A DNA stretch of 64,000 nt from Bacillota bacterium (GCA_902363515.1 CABJAN010000005.1:62001-126000); one strand, 5' to 3'; shown: positions 50,119-59,838, counted from the stretch's first letter. Program-made: numbers and translations. The notes: generated from the sequence alone by a model not told the origin.

Positions 50119-51579
50119 ATGATTGGAATTTCCTTTAATCAAAAAGAATTTGAATATGATGCTTATACGCTTTTGAAAGCATTTTTTCCAAAAGAAGAGG
50201 TTCAGATGTTTTATGTACAGGAGGAGGAAGTACCCGCTGATCTGGAATATCTGATTTCTATTGAATATGGAGAACAGGTACACATCCGTATTCAATGGGG
50301 GGATACTCTTTTGGAAGGGCAGGAAACCTATGAGCAGACAGAAGATCGAAAAATCAGAAAAAATAAATTAAAACAGGTTTTATATAAACTGTTGTCACAG
50401 CTTACCGGACAGACCCTTCCCTGGGGAAACCTTACGGGAATCCGTCCTACGAAAATTGCCATGGGGCTGATTGAGTCCGGCATGAGCAATGCCCAGGCAG
50501 CAGAGTATATGCGAAATACCTACTTTACCAGCAAGGAAAAAACAGCGCTGGCAATTACCATTGCCAACCGGGAACGGGAGCTTTTAAAGGATATTGATTA
50601 TGAAAAGGGCTACAGCTTATACGTGGGGATTCCTTTTTGTCCGAGCATTTGTCTGTACTGTTCTTTTAGCTCATCTCCCTTGCAGCGGTGGAAAGACCAG
50701 GTAGATGCCTATCTGGATGCATTATTAAAAGAGCTGGATTTTATTTCAGAGGCTATGAAAGACAGGACTCTGGACACCATTTATATTGGCGGCGGAACAC
50801 CCACAACTCTGGAGCCGGAACAATTAGAGCGGCTTTTGGAACATATAAATGCCAGATTTCCGGTGTATCAGGTAAAAGAATATACTGTAGAGGCGGGACG
50901 CCCGGACAGCATTACAAGAGAGAAACTTCAGGCAATCCGGAAGTTTCCGGTAACCAGGATTTCTGTAAATCCCCAGACCATGAATCAGGCCACACTGGAG
51001 CTTATTGGACGCAGACATACTGTGGAGGATACGCGACACGCCTTCGCGCTGGCGAGGGAGTGTGGATTTGATAATATTAATATGGATATCATCGTAGGTC
51101 TTCCGGGAGAACAGAAGGAAGATGTACAGCATACATTGGAAGAAATAAAAAAACTGGATCCGGACAGCTTAACCGTACATTCCCTGGCAGTAAAACGGGC
51201 AGCGCGGTTAAATATGTTTAAGGAACAGTATGAAGAAATGGAATTTATCAATAATCAGGAAATTATGGACATGGCCATGAAATATGCATATGAGTGCCAG
51301 ATGGGGCCCTATTATCTGTACCGTCAGAAAAATATGTGCGGAAATCTGGAAAATATAGGATATGCTAAAGTTGACAAAGCCGGAATTTACAATATACTTA
51401 TTATGGAGGAAAAACAATCAATTCTGGCGGCAGGAGCAGGGGCTTCTACCAAATTTGTTTTCCAGAACGGAGAGCGTATTGAGCGGGCAGAAAATGTAAA
51501 GGATGTTGCAAATTATATTAGCCGCATTGACGAGATGATTGAAAGGAAACGAACTGGAATTGATACATGGCTGAAATGA
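50119..51579 (+). CDS. hemZ: Coproporphyrinogen dehydrogenase-like radical-SAM protein HemZ
   Basis: A 486-residue protein with an N-terminal domain of about 150 residues (THUMP-like position, ending GNLTGIRPTKIAMGL) that is specific to HemZ, then a HemN-like radical-SAM domain. The cluster motif is Cys174, Cys178 and Cys181 (CPSICLYC), followed by FSSSPLQRW and YIGGGTPTTL. HemZ is annotated as oxygen-independent coproporphyrinogen III oxidase, but the organism shows no other heme-synthesis gene here, and some HemN relatives have other jobs. The 3' end overlaps the next gene by 13 bases. Confidence 0.85.
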   Translation: MIGISFNQKEFEYDAYTLLKAFFPKEEVQMFYVQEEEVPADLEYLISIEYGEQVHIRIQWGDTLLEGQETYEQTEDRKIRKNKLKQVLYKLLSQLTGQTLPWGNLTGIRPTKIAMGLIESGMSNAQAAEYMRNTYFTSKEKTALAITIANRERELLKDIDYEKGYSLYVGIPFCPSICLYCSFSSSPLQRWKDQVDAYLDALLKELDFISEAMKDRTLDTIYIGGGTPTTLEPEQLERLLEHINARFPVYQVKEYTVEAGRPDSITREKLQAIRKFPVTRISVNPQTMNQATLELIGRRHTVEDTRHAFALARECGFDNINMDIIVGLPGEQKEDVQHTLEEIKKLDPDSLTVHSLAVKRAARLNMFKEQYEEMEFINNQEIMDMAMKYAYECQMGPYYLYRQKNMCGNLENIGYAKVDKAGIYNILIMEEKQSILAAGAGASTKFVFQNGERIERAENVKDVANYISRIDEMIERKRTGIDTWLK

Positions 51580-52136
51580 GTGGAAAAGTAATTCGTTATA
51601 ATCTGGAAACCGAAATCAAGCATGGGATACAGGTGAGCAATCTGGCATATGCGGTGGGGATGGAGCTGGGACTTCCAAAAGGCAAGTGTTACGATCTGGC
51701 GGTGGCAGGACTGCTTCACGACATTGGAAAACTGCGCCTGACCAGATATGTTTCCGGAGAGAAAAACCCTCTGGTCATAGAAGAAATAAAGTATGTACGC
51801 AGACACACGCAGTTGGGCTGCGAGTTTCTGAAAAACAGAGGATATGGGAAATCTGTTTTACAGGCCATTTATTATCACCACGAAAATTATGATGGAAGCG
51901 GATATCCGGAGAATCTGGAAGGGGAAAACATCCCTTTAAGCAGCCGCATTCTCCGTGTTTGTGATACCTATGCCGCCCTTACAGAAAAACGTCCTTACAG
52001 AGATGCTTTCGGATGTTCTCAGGCAGTGGGGATGATGATTGATGAGGTGAAAAACTTTGATATGCAGGTTTTCCTGGCATTTCAGAGAGTTGTTCATAAT
52101 GAAGAAGAGAGAGGAGAAATAGAATCATGCAGTTAA
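51567..52136 (+). CDS. Stand-alone HD-GYP domain protein
   Basis: A 189-residue protein that is almost entirely one HD-GYP domain. The HD pair is His51-Asp52 in LLHDIGKLRL; RHTQLGCEFL, YHHENYDGSGYPENLEGENIPLSSRIL and VCDTYAALTEKRPYR follow, the classic order of cyclic-di-GMP phosphodiesterases. There is no receiver or sensor domain. The start is ATG 51567, 13 bases inside hemZ, and the end overlaps hisS by ten bases, so translation is coupled on both sides. Activity on c-di-GMP or another phosphodiester is inferred from the family only. Confidence 0.85.
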   Translation: MAEMSGKVIRYNLETEIKHGIQVSNLAYAVGMELGLPKGKCYDLAVAGLLHDIGKLRLTRYVSGEKNPLVIEEIKYVRRHTQLGCEFLKNRGYGKSVLQAIYYHHENYDGSGYPENLEGENIPLSSRILRVCDTYAALTEKRPYRDAFGCSQAVGMMIDEVKNFDMQVFLAFQRVVHNEEERGEIESCS

Positions 52137-53386
52137 AGAAAAAACCAGTTACCGGTATGAAAGATATTTTACCGCGGGAAATGGAAATCCGTGATTATGT
52201 TATTGGATTAATCAAAGATACGTATAAACAGTTTGGATTTACCTCCATGGAAGCTCCCTGTGTAGAGCACATTGAAAACCTTACCAGCAAACAGGGCGGG
52301 GATAATGAAAAACTGATTTTCCGCATTTTAAAACGCGGGGATAAATTAAAGATTAACGAAGCAAAAGAAGAAAATGATCTGGTGGACAGCGGACTGCGCT
52401 ATGACCTTACTGTGCCTCTGTGCCGCTTTTATTCTAACAATGCCAATGATTTGCCACAGCCTTTTAAAGCGCTGCACATTGGAAATGTATTTCGTGCAGA
52501 CCGTCCTCAGAGAGGCCGTTTCCGTCAGTTCATGCAGTGTGATATTGATATTTTAGGAGACCCTACGTTCCTGGCTGAAATTGATGTAATTCTGGCAACC
52601 TCTACCCTGGTAGGAAAGCTGGATTTTGACAGTTTTACCATTCGTATTAATGACCGCCGGATTTTAAAAGGCATGGCAGCTTACAGTGGCTTCCCGGAAG
52701 AATCCTTTACTCAGGTGTTTATTATTCTGGATAAAATGGATAAGATTGGTCTGGACGGCGTAGCGGCAGAGCTTGAGGAAGCCGGCTATGACAAGGAAGG
52801 CATTGCAAAATATATTGAGCTGTTTAAGGCAATGGGCTCTGGAGTTGAAGGAGTTCAGTTCTGTAAGGAAAAGCTGGAAGGCTTCCTGGATCCAAAGGTT
52901 GCAGATGATCTGACTACCATTATCGAAAGTGTTATGCAGGCAAAAACAGCAAACTTTAACCTGGAGTTTGACCCCACACTGGTACGTGGTATGTCTTACT
53001 ATACAGGACCGATTTTTGAGATTTCCATTGACGGTTTTGCAGGCAGCGTAGGCGGCGGCGGACGTTATGATGAGATGATTGGCAAATTTACAGGAACACC
53101 CACACCGGCAACCGGATTTTCCATTGGATTTGAGCGTATTGTTATGCTGCTCATGGAAAAAGGATTCCAGGTACCAGGCGCAAAAGCTAAGAAAGCATAT
53201 CTTTTGGATAAGAAACTCTCCAGCGAGAAAATCCTTCAGGTGATGAAAAAAGCAGGAGAAGAGAGAAGCGCCGGACAAAGCGTCAATATTGTATATGCAA
53301 AGAAGAATAAGAAATTCCAGAAAGAGCAGTTGGAGCAGGAAGGCTATTCTGTGATTGAAGAAATTTACAATGATACAGAATTATAA
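52127..53386 (+). CDS. hisS: Histidyl-tRNA synthetase
   Basis: A 419-residue class II aminoacyl-tRNA synthetase. KKPVTGMKDILPREM is the typical N-terminus; motif 2 is IGNVFRADRPQRGRFRQF, and RGMSYYTGPIFEI and GGGGRYDEMIG mark the histidine-binding pocket. GFSIGFERIVMLL is motif 3. The C-terminal anticodon-binding domain is present, though it looks slightly shorter than in E. coli. The start is ATG 52127 after GAGAGGAGAAA within the end of the HD-GYP gene. AspS follows 12 bases downstream, as in many Firmicutes. Confidence 0.95.
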   Translation: MQLKKKPVTGMKDILPREMEIRDYVIGLIKDTYKQFGFTSMEAPCVEHIENLTSKQGGDNEKLIFRILKRGDKLKINEAKEENDLVDSGLRYDLTVPLCRFYSNNANDLPQPFKALHIGNVFRADRPQRGRFRQFMQCDIDILGDPTFLAEIDVILATSTLVGKLDFDSFTIRINDRRILKGMAAYSGFPEESFTQVFIILDKMDKIGLDGVAAELEEAGYDKEGIAKYIELFKAMGSGVEGVQFCKEKLEGFLDPKVADDLTTIIESVMQAKTANFNLEFDPTLVRGMSYYTGPIFEISIDGFAGSVGGGGRYDEMIGKFTGTPTPATGFSIGFERIVMLLMEKGFQVPGAKAKKAYLLDKKLSSEKILQVMKKAGEERSAGQSVNIVYAKKNKKFQKEQLEQEGYSVIEEIYNDTEL

Positions 53387-53398
53387 AGGAGTTATACC

Positions 53399-55192
53399 AT
53401 GGCAGAATCAATGATTGGGCTAAAAAGAAGCCACAGATGTACAGAAGTGACAAAGGCAGAGATTGGAAGCACTGTTACCTTAATGGGCTGGGTGCAGAAA
53501 AGTCGTAACAAAGGCGGAATCGTGTTTGTTGATTTAAGAGACCGCTCCGGAATTATGCAGATTATTTTTGAAAACGGAGAAATTGACGAGCAGGGCTTTG
53601 AGAAGGCAGGACGTTTAAGAAGTGAGTTTGTGATTGCTGTGAAAGGACATGTGGAAGCACGTTCCGGCGCAGTAAATCCAAATCTTCCTACCGGAGAGAT
53701 TGAAGTCCGGGCCACAGAGCTTCGTATTTTATCAGAGGCTGAGACACCTCCGTTCCCCATTGAGGAAAACAGCAAGACAAGAGATGAGGTACGCTTAAAA
53801 TACCGTTATCTGGATCTTAGAAGACCGGATTTGCAGAGAAATATGATGCTTCGCTCCCAGGTTTCTACCCTGGTGCGTCAGTTCCTTGCAAAAGAAGGAT
53901 TTCTGGAAATTGAGACACCAACACTGATTAAGAGTACACCGGAAGGTGCCAGAGACTATCTGGTACCAAGCCGCGTACACCCAGGCAGCTTTTATGCCCT
54001 TCCACAGTCTCCTCAGATTTTCAAACAGCTTTTAATGTGTTCTGGATATGACCGCTATTTCCAGTTGGCAAGATGCTACAGAGATGAGGATTTACGTGCA
54101 GACCGTCAGCCGGAATTTACCCAGATTGATATGGAATTATCTTTTGTGGATGTAGAGGATGTTCTGGACGTTAATGAGAGAATGCTGGCATTTTTGTTCA
54201 AAGAAGTGTTAGGCGTAGAAGTGCAGCTTCCCATTCAGCGTATGACCTGGATTGATGCTATGAACCGTTTTGGTTCAGATAAGCCGGATCTGCGTTTTGG
54301 AATGGAACTGACAGACGTATCAGAAGTGGTAAAAGACTGCGAATTTGCAGTATTTAAAGGCGCTTTGGAGCAGGGCGGAAGCGTCCGTGGTATCAACGCC
54401 AAAGGACAGGGAGCTATGCCCCGTAAGAAAATTGACAAGCTGGTAGAGTTTGCCAAAGGATATGGAGCCAAAGGTCTGGCTTACATTGCTATCGGGGAAG
54501 ATGGAACTGTGAAATCTTCTTTTGCAAAATTCATGAAAGAAGAGGAAATGGCAGCCCTGATTACAGCCATGGATGGACAGAATGGTGACCTGCTTCTCTT
54601 TGCAGCAGATAAGACAAAGCTGGTATGGGATGTACTGGGAGCCCTTCGTCTGGAACTGGCAAAACAGATGGAACTTCTGGACAAAAATGAGTATCGTTTT
54701 GTATGGATTACAGAATTCCCACTTTTGGAATGGTCTGAAGAGGAAGAAAGATTCATGGCTATGCATCATCCATTTACTATGCCGATGGAAGAGGATTTAC
54801 AGTATTTAGATACAGATCCGGGGCGTGTACGCGCAAAAGCTTATGATATTGTTTTAAACGGAAACGAAATCGGCGGTGGTTCTGTGAGAATCTTCCAGGA
54901 TGATATTCAGAGCAAAATGTTTGAAGTTATTGGATTTACACCAGAAGAAGCACAGAAACAGTTTGGCTTCCTTTTGGATGCGTTTAAATACGGAGTTCCC
55001 CCTCATGCCGGACTGGCATATGGACTGGATCGTCTGGTTATGCTTATGGCAAAAGTGGATTCCATCCGGGAAGTCATTGCATTTCCAAAGGTAAAAGACG
55101 CTTCCTGTCTTATGTCAGAAGCGCCGGATGTGGTAGATGAGAAACAGTTAGAAGAACTGGGTATTGCGATTAGAGAAACAACAGAAGAATAA
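53399..55192 (+). CDS. aspS: Aspartyl-tRNA synthetase
   Basis: A 597-residue class IIb synthetase of bacterial size. The N-terminal OB-fold anticodon domain (VTLMGWVQKSRNKGGIVFVDLRD) precedes the catalytic core: LYRYLDLRRP-like YRYLDLRRPDLQ, FLEIETPTLIKSTPEGARDYLVP, QSPQIFKQLLM, then RCYRDEDLRADRQPEFTQID (motif 2). The bacterial GAD insertion lies at about 300-410, and GLAYGLDRLVMLM is motif 3. The long bacterial form may be discriminating or not; this cannot be told here. The start is ATG 53399 after AAAGGAG. Last gene of the operon. Confidence 0.95.
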   Translation: MAESMIGLKRSHRCTEVTKAEIGSTVTLMGWVQKSRNKGGIVFVDLRDRSGIMQIIFENGEIDEQGFEKAGRLRSEFVIAVKGHVEARSGAVNPNLPTGEIEVRATELRILSEAETPPFPIEENSKTRDEVRLKYRYLDLRRPDLQRNMMLRSQVSTLVRQFLAKEGFLEIETPTLIKSTPEGARDYLVPSRVHPGSFYALPQSPQIFKQLLMCSGYDRYFQLARCYRDEDLRADRQPEFTQIDMELSFVDVEDVLDVNERMLAFLFKEVLGVEVQLPIQRMTWIDAMNRFGSDKPDLRFGMELTDVSEVVKDCEFAVFKGALEQGGSVRGINAKGQGAMPRKKIDKLVEFAKGYGAKGLAYIAIGEDGTVKSSFAKFMKEEEMAALITAMDGQNGDLLLFAADKTKLVWDVLGALRLELAKQMELLDKNEYRFVWITEFPLLEWSEEEERFMAMHHPFTMPMEEDLQYLDTDPGRVRAKAYDIVLNGNEIGGGSVRIFQDDIQSKMFEVIGFTPEEAQKQFGFLLDAFKYGVPPHAGLAYGLDRLVMLMAKVDSIREVIAFPKVKDASCLMSEAPDVVDEKQLEELGIAIRETTEE

Positions 55193-55198
55193 AAGAAA

Positions 55199-55233
55199 AA
55201 CCAGGGAGTTTATTATTTGCTCTCTGGTTTTTT
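55199..55233. terminator. Terminator between aspS and the convergent lipoprotein gene
   Basis: A 10-bp stem (55199-55208 with 55220-55229, one G-U) and T6; A-rich on the left, so probably bidirectional. Confidence 0.8.
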
Positions 55234-55246
55234 CTTTGTAGTGAAA

Positions 55247-56341
55247 TTATGCTACATCCCCGGAAATAGCCGCAACAGCATTTTTTGCATCTCCAAAGAT
55301 GGCGTTTGAAATTTCGCTATCCATTTGTATTTTCCAGTTTACCCCGTCATTTACTAAATGGATATCCAGTTTTTGAGAAAAAGTTTTTTTGTTTTTTTCA
55401 ATACAGGAAATGAGAATTTCCCGTTCTTTTTCCCTGCGTCCCTGGGTTCCTGCTGACAGAGCCTCAGAGGTTTTCAGCCACTTGGAAACCTTCTTTTTGT
55501 AGGAATTGATAATGCTGTGGAAATCCACGCTGGTAATGGATACCTGTACTACAGCCTGGGTGCTGTCTGAGGTTTCTTCTAATATTTTGTAACTGAAATG
55601 TTTGCTGATTTGTTTTGCAAGAGCTTCCCCCATAGAATTCTGGTACTGCCGGTCAGTATCCAGAATAGAGTCCAGGTGTAAATAAGCACATAACTCCTGG
55701 GGGCTAAAACTTTTCATCGCGTCAAAATGTACTTTGACAATTTCTTTCGGGCTTAAAAGCTTGGCGTCTGTGGCGTATTTCAGAAAATTTCCGGTCAGTG
55801 TACTGTCAAGTTCCTGAGTGGGAACGATTTCCCAGCGTTCCTGATTTTTTTGAAGCTGTATATCCGTGGTAAGGGACACAGTTTCATATTCACCTGATTC
55901 CATTAAATCCTTTAAAAGAACACAGGACTCTTCCAAAGAGAAGGCATCTGAGGAGGATACGCTGGTTTTAATCCGTTCTTTTAAAGCAGCTTTTGAAAAA
56001 TCCTTTGCCAGAGCCTTAGCATCCAGGGTTTTGATTTTTGCCGTTACATGCGCCTGATTTTCTTCCACAGAAACTTCTTTGATACGGTAGGAAAAATCCT
56101 GGTAAAAAAGAGAAAAGATATCAGCCAGTTCCTGGGAAAGTGTCTCATCCTGTAATTCCTCAGGAAGCAATTCTTCTGTAGAAATACAGTCCTGCACAAC
56201 AGCAGAATCAAAATCCTTTAATTGTTCTAATTGAGCCTTTACTGTTTTTTTCACAGTCCGTTCTTCCTTTCCGGAACATCCGGCAAGAGAAAGAAGACAG
56301 AGAAACAGAAACAGGCTTAGAAAATAAGATTTCTTTTTCAT
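55247..56341 (-). CDS. Lipoprotein, unknown function
   Basis: A 364-residue predicted lipoprotein: a lysine-rich start, a hydrophobic core and the lipobox LAGC with Cys22. The mature part looks like repeated alpha/beta modules of about 130 residues; VSVEENQAHVTAKIKTLDA and STQAVVQVSITSVDF are comparable strands, so it may be an internal duplication of an NTF2-like fold, as in DUF5105-type lipoproteins. The start is ATG 56341. It diverges from the adaptor gene at 56577, with 235 bases between them. Confidence 0.7.
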   Translation of the reverse strand: MKKKSYFLSLFLFLCLLSLAGCSGKEERTVKKTVKAQLEQLKDFDSAVVQDCISTEELLPEELQDETLSQELADIFSLFYQDFSYRIKEVSVEENQAHVTAKIKTLDAKALAKDFSKAALKERIKTSVSSSDAFSLEESCVLLKDLMESGEYETVSLTTDIQLQKNQERWEIVPTQELDSTLTGNFLKYATDAKLLSPKEIVKVHFDAMKSFSPQELCAYLHLDSILDTDRQYQNSMGEALAKQISKHFSYKILEETSDSTQAVVQVSITSVDFHSIINSYKKKVSKWLKTSEALSAGTQGRREKEREILISCIEKNKKTFSQKLDIHLVNDGVNWKIQMDSEISNAIFGDAKNAVAAISGDVA

Positions 56342-56482
56342 ATCTGCAGTTCTCCAACATAGTTATGATATTTTTAACATTTTATCAAAAAATCAGGGGA
56401 TATGCAACACAATGCTGTAACACTCAGAGATAATATTGAAAGAAAATTGTAAAAACTTTTGTAAATGTTAAAGAAAATTTCA

Positions 56483-56511
56483 AAGACATTCCCTGGATTT
56501 TTTGATATACT
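56483..56511 (+). promoter_or_regulatory. Promoter for the adaptor-permease operon
   Basis: AAGACA (56483-56488), 17-bp spacer, TATACT (56506-56511), extended -10 TG at 56503-56504. The rest of the 235-base gap (56342-56576) shows nothing else clear. Confidence 0.5.
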
Positions 56512-56576
56512 TAATATACAAATGGACAGAATTGCTACAACAGTAAGAAGTATAAAATTGGGAAAAGAGGTAGTTT

Positions 56577-57914
56577 ATGAAGAAAAAACAGGCATTGATT
56601 GCAGCAGCTTGCGCAGTAGTATGTGTAGGCGGACTGGCAGCAGGAATCTTTTTCGCTCAGAAGAAAAAAAACGCAGGTGGAGATGAAATGGCTTATGTGA
56701 TGAGTGTTTCCTCTATGAATCAGATGGCAGGTATCCAGAGACTGGCAGGTGTGGTGGAATCGCAGAAAACTCTGGACATTCAGAAGGACGGAGAGCGGGA
56801 AGTAAAAGAAATCATGGTAAAAGCAGGAGATGAGGTGGATGTTGGAACACCCTTGTTTACATATGATACCGCTACTACAGAGACGGAGCTTCAGCAGGCA
56901 CAACTGGATTTGGAGAGGGCTTCCGGAAATATGGAAAATTTAAAAGCTCAGATAGCCCAGCTTCAAAAAGAAAAGAAGAATGCGTCTTCAGATGAACAGC
57001 TTTCTTATACCACGCAGATTCAGACAGCAGAAATGGATTTGAAGAAAAGCGAATATGAGCGCAAGGCAAAAGAAGTGGAAATGAATCAGTTAAAAAGTAA
57101 AATAGAAAATGCTACAGTTACCAGTGAAATGAAAGGTGTTGTGAAGGCTGTAAACAACGGACAAAATTCACAGGATATGTACAGTGGCTCAAGCCAGGCG
57201 TTTATTACCATTCTGGCAACCGGAGAGTACCGGGTAAAAGGAAAAGTAAATGAACAGAATGCTTCACAGGTAGTGGAGGGAGCCAGAGCAATTATCCGCT
57301 CAAGAGTGGATGAAAATCTTGTCTGGCATGGTACTTACACGGCTGTAGATACAAAAAATCCGAATAACAGCAACAATAATATGATGTACGGAATGTCTTC
57401 AGAGGATGCTTCTCAGACCACATCAACCTCTTATCCGTTTTATGTAGAGCTGGATGCTTCCGACGGACTTTTGCTTGGCCAGCATGTTTATATTGAACAG
57501 GATAACGGAATGGAAGAACGGGAAGAAGGCATCTGGCTGGATGAGGCATTTCTGTCAGATCTGGAAAAAAATCCTTATGTCTGGGCAGAGACGGAAAAAG
57601 GAACGTTGGAAAAACGCGTGGTTGTTCTGGGAACTTACGATGAAAATATGATGCAGTATAAGATTGAAAACGGACTGGAAGAATCCGATTATGTAGCATA
57701 TCCCCAGGATTTCCTGAAAGAAGGGATGAAAACCACCCATGACCCGGCAGAAGGAATGACAGAGGAAATATCACCGGAAGCATTACCTGAGGATGGAGAA
57801 AGTCTTCCAGAGGATTCGGAAGCATTGCCGGAAGACGCAGAAGTGCTGCCAGAAGGAGATGTCCTTCCAGAAGAAGGAGCAGTGCCGGAAGAAGGCGGAG
57901 AAACCGGAGTATAG
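56577..57914 (+). CDS. HlyD-type membrane-fusion (adaptor) protein, Glu/Pro-rich tail
   Basis: A 445-residue exported protein: an N-terminal membrane anchor (IAAACAVVCVGGLAAGIFFAQ), a lipoyl half (VKEIMVKAGDEVDVGTPLFTYD), a helical hairpin at about residues 100-175, the second lipoyl half (TSEMKGVVKAVNNGQN), and a beta-barrel with YPFYVELDASDGLLLGQHVYIEQD. Residues about 397-445 are a low-complexity tail of LPED/LPEE repeats. Adaptors of this kind work with MacB-type permeases in Gram-positive bacteria. The start is ATG 56577 with AAAAGAGG. First of three genes in an export cassette. Confidence 0.85.
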   Translation: MKKKQALIAAACAVVCVGGLAAGIFFAQKKKNAGGDEMAYVMSVSSMNQMAGIQRLAGVVESQKTLDIQKDGEREVKEIMVKAGDEVDVGTPLFTYDTATTETELQQAQLDLERASGNMENLKAQIAQLQKEKKNASSDEQLSYTTQIQTAEMDLKKSEYERKAKEVEMNQLKSKIENATVTSEMKGVVKAVNNGQNSQDMYSGSSQAFITILATGEYRVKGKVNEQNASQVVEGARAIIRSRVDENLVWHGTYTAVDTKNPNNSNNNMMYGMSSEDASQTTSTSYPFYVELDASDGLLLGQHVYIEQDNGMEEREEGIWLDEAFLSDLEKNPYVWAETEKGTLEKRVVVLGTYDENMMQYKIENGLEESDYVAYPQDFLKEGMKTTHDPAEGMTEEISPEALPEDGESLPEDSEALPEDAEVLPEGDVLPEEGAVPEEGGETGV

Positions 57915-57930
57915 AAGAAAGGGTGAGGAT

Positions 57931-59820
57931 ATGAAGAAAAAAATAAAAATCGCAGTACTAAGCGGTGGTGCAGTTCTGGTTCTGGGAGCAGGCATCTGGT
58001 TTGGAGTAAGCCGGTTTCAGAAAGGAACAGTTCCTGTTTATTCTATGGAAGAATTGGCTCAGCAGGTCTGGAGTGACACGACCAGTCTGGAAGGTTCTGT
58101 ATCCTCCAATGCATCCCAGCAGGTAAGACTGCTGGATAAACAGATTGTGTCCCAGGTGCATGTAACAGAGGGGCAGGAGGTAAAAGAAGGTGATCCGCTT
58201 CTGACATATGATATGACTCTGGTAAACATTGATCTGGAGATGGAAAAACTGAACAAGCAGCAACTGGAAGTAAAGAAAAAAGGACTGGAACAGGAATTAA
58301 AGGACTTAAAAAACGGGAAAATGAGTTCCGTGGCAGCAAACCGGGACTATAAGACCGAATTTCTGGGAGACAGTGATAAACAGTGGCGGCTTGTGGAAAC
58401 AACGGCCACACAGCCAGGTGAGGAGCAGCCGGAGGCTCCAGAAACTCCAGACGATGGAGAAACCCCAGAAACACCGGAAAACCCCAATGGGGGAGAAAAC
58501 CAGGAGACTCCAGAAAATCCCAATGGAGGAGAGACTCCACAGCAGCCGGAGAATCCGGAAAATCCAGACGGAGAAGAAACCCCGCAGACTCCACAGCAGC
58601 CGGAAAATCCGGAAGAACCAGAGGCACCAGAAGAAGAATCCACTGCTTACAGCCGTCTTTACTGGGACACCAGTCTTACAGACCCCATTCCGCCAAATGC
58701 AGAGGACAACGTGATTGTAGAAACTGCAAAACCATACAAGCAGGAAGGTGCAGTATTGTATTTCCTCTGTAAAAAAGATGTATGGGTACAGGGAGCCTTT
58801 TTAAATCACATTGCCGGTTTCCGTGGCGGTGAAGAAAAGGAGGAAGCGCCTCTTACCTGTGTTCTGGAACAGCGTACAGAAGATAAAAAAGATGGAACTT
58901 TACTGGCGCAGATTACCATTTACGGTGAAAAAATTGAAAAACAATTTAATCCGTCTACCTGGTATCGTGCAAAATTAGGACTTGCGGAATGGGAGGAGGT
59001 TCCGGTTCCCAATGATCCGGGTCTGGAGGATCTGGACAACGGTATTTTTGTTCCAACACCAGGAGGAGATATTATTGGAGGATATTCTCCGGAAGAAATG
59101 AAGAAAGCCATCCGTGAGAAGGAACAGGAAATCGCTACAGCGGGTCTGGATATCCGGGAAGCTGATATTAAAATTAAAAAGGTAGAACAGCAGCTTCAGG
59201 ATGAAACCGTCCGCAGCACCTTAAATGGTGTGGTGAAGAAGGTTGGAGACCCGGCAAAGGGTGAAATTGACGGGGAACCTTTTATTGTAGTAGAAAGTAC
59301 AGGAGGGGTTTACATTAAAGGGTATGTAGGAGAGGACATGTTAAAGGTGGTAGAGCCTGGACAGATGCTCTCCGGTATGGCTTATGAGTCCATGATGCCT
59401 TTTGAAGCGGAAATAAAGGAGGTTTCTCCTTACCCTGCAGATGATTATATGATGTACAGCAACCGGGAAATTACTTATTATCCTTTTACTGCGTTTATCC
59501 AGGACAGTACGGGGCTGAAGGACAATGAAATGGTAACTATGGATTTGCCCCAGGAAAATGGAGAAATTACGGGCATTTTCCTGAGTAAAGAATATGTCCG
59601 CAGTAAAGATGGAGAGGATTATGTTCTGAAAGCCGGGAAAAATGGAAAGCTGGTGAAACAGGTGGTTCACACAGGCCGCACCTTTTATGGTTCGCTGATT
59701 GAGATTAAGGATGGGATTACAACGGAAGACTATGTAGCTTTTCCATATGGGAAAAAGGTAAAAGAAGGTGCAAAAGTGAAAAAAGCGAAGCTGGCAGATG
59801 AGTATAATGGTTATTTTTAA
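57931..59820 (+). CDS. Second HlyD-type adaptor with a large insertion in its hairpin
   Basis: A 629-residue exported adaptor. After the membrane anchor (about residues 5-25) come a lipoyl half (QVHVTEGQEVKEGDPLLTYD) and the first hairpin helix (to about 130). The chain then leaves the usual fold: residues about 158-236 are Pro/Glu-rich repeats (TPENPNGGE units), and about 239-384 form a separate beta-rich domain. The second helix resumes at about 385-425 (KAIREKEQEIATAGLDIREADI), followed by the second lipoyl half (TLNGVVKKVGDPAKGE). The start is ATG 57931 after GGGTGAGGA; an in-frame extension to 57793 overlaps the previous gene and is rejected. Confidence 0.82.
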   Translation: MKKKIKIAVLSGGAVLVLGAGIWFGVSRFQKGTVPVYSMEELAQQVWSDTTSLEGSVSSNASQQVRLLDKQIVSQVHVTEGQEVKEGDPLLTYDMTLVNIDLEMEKLNKQQLEVKKKGLEQELKDLKNGKMSSVAANRDYKTEFLGDSDKQWRLVETTATQPGEEQPEAPETPDDGETPETPENPNGGENQETPENPNGGETPQQPENPENPDGEETPQTPQQPENPEEPEAPEEESTAYSRLYWDTSLTDPIPPNAEDNVIVETAKPYKQEGAVLYFLCKKDVWVQGAFLNHIAGFRGGEEKEEAPLTCVLEQRTEDKKDGTLLAQITIYGEKIEKQFNPSTWYRAKLGLAEWEEVPVPNDPGLEDLDNGIFVPTPGGDIIGGYSPEEMKKAIREKEQEIATAGLDIREADIKIKKVEQQLQDETVRSTLNGVVKKVGDPAKGEIDGEPFIVVESTGGVYIKGYVGEDMLKVVEPGQMLSGMAYESMMPFEAEIKEVSPYPADDYMMYSNREITYYPFTAFIQDSTGLKDNEMVTMDLPQENGEITGIFLSKEYVRSKDGEDYVLKAGKNGKLVKQVVHTGRTFYGSLIEIKDGITTEDYVAFPYGKKVKEGAKVKKAKLADEYNGYF

Positions 59821-59838
59821 GGAAAGGAAGGCAGATAG

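Noticed and set aside
58404..58640. Short direct repeats that could suggest a CRISPR-like array
   Set aside because: The repeats are in frame within a gene, of uneven length and without unique spacers; they encode Pro/Glu-rich units.
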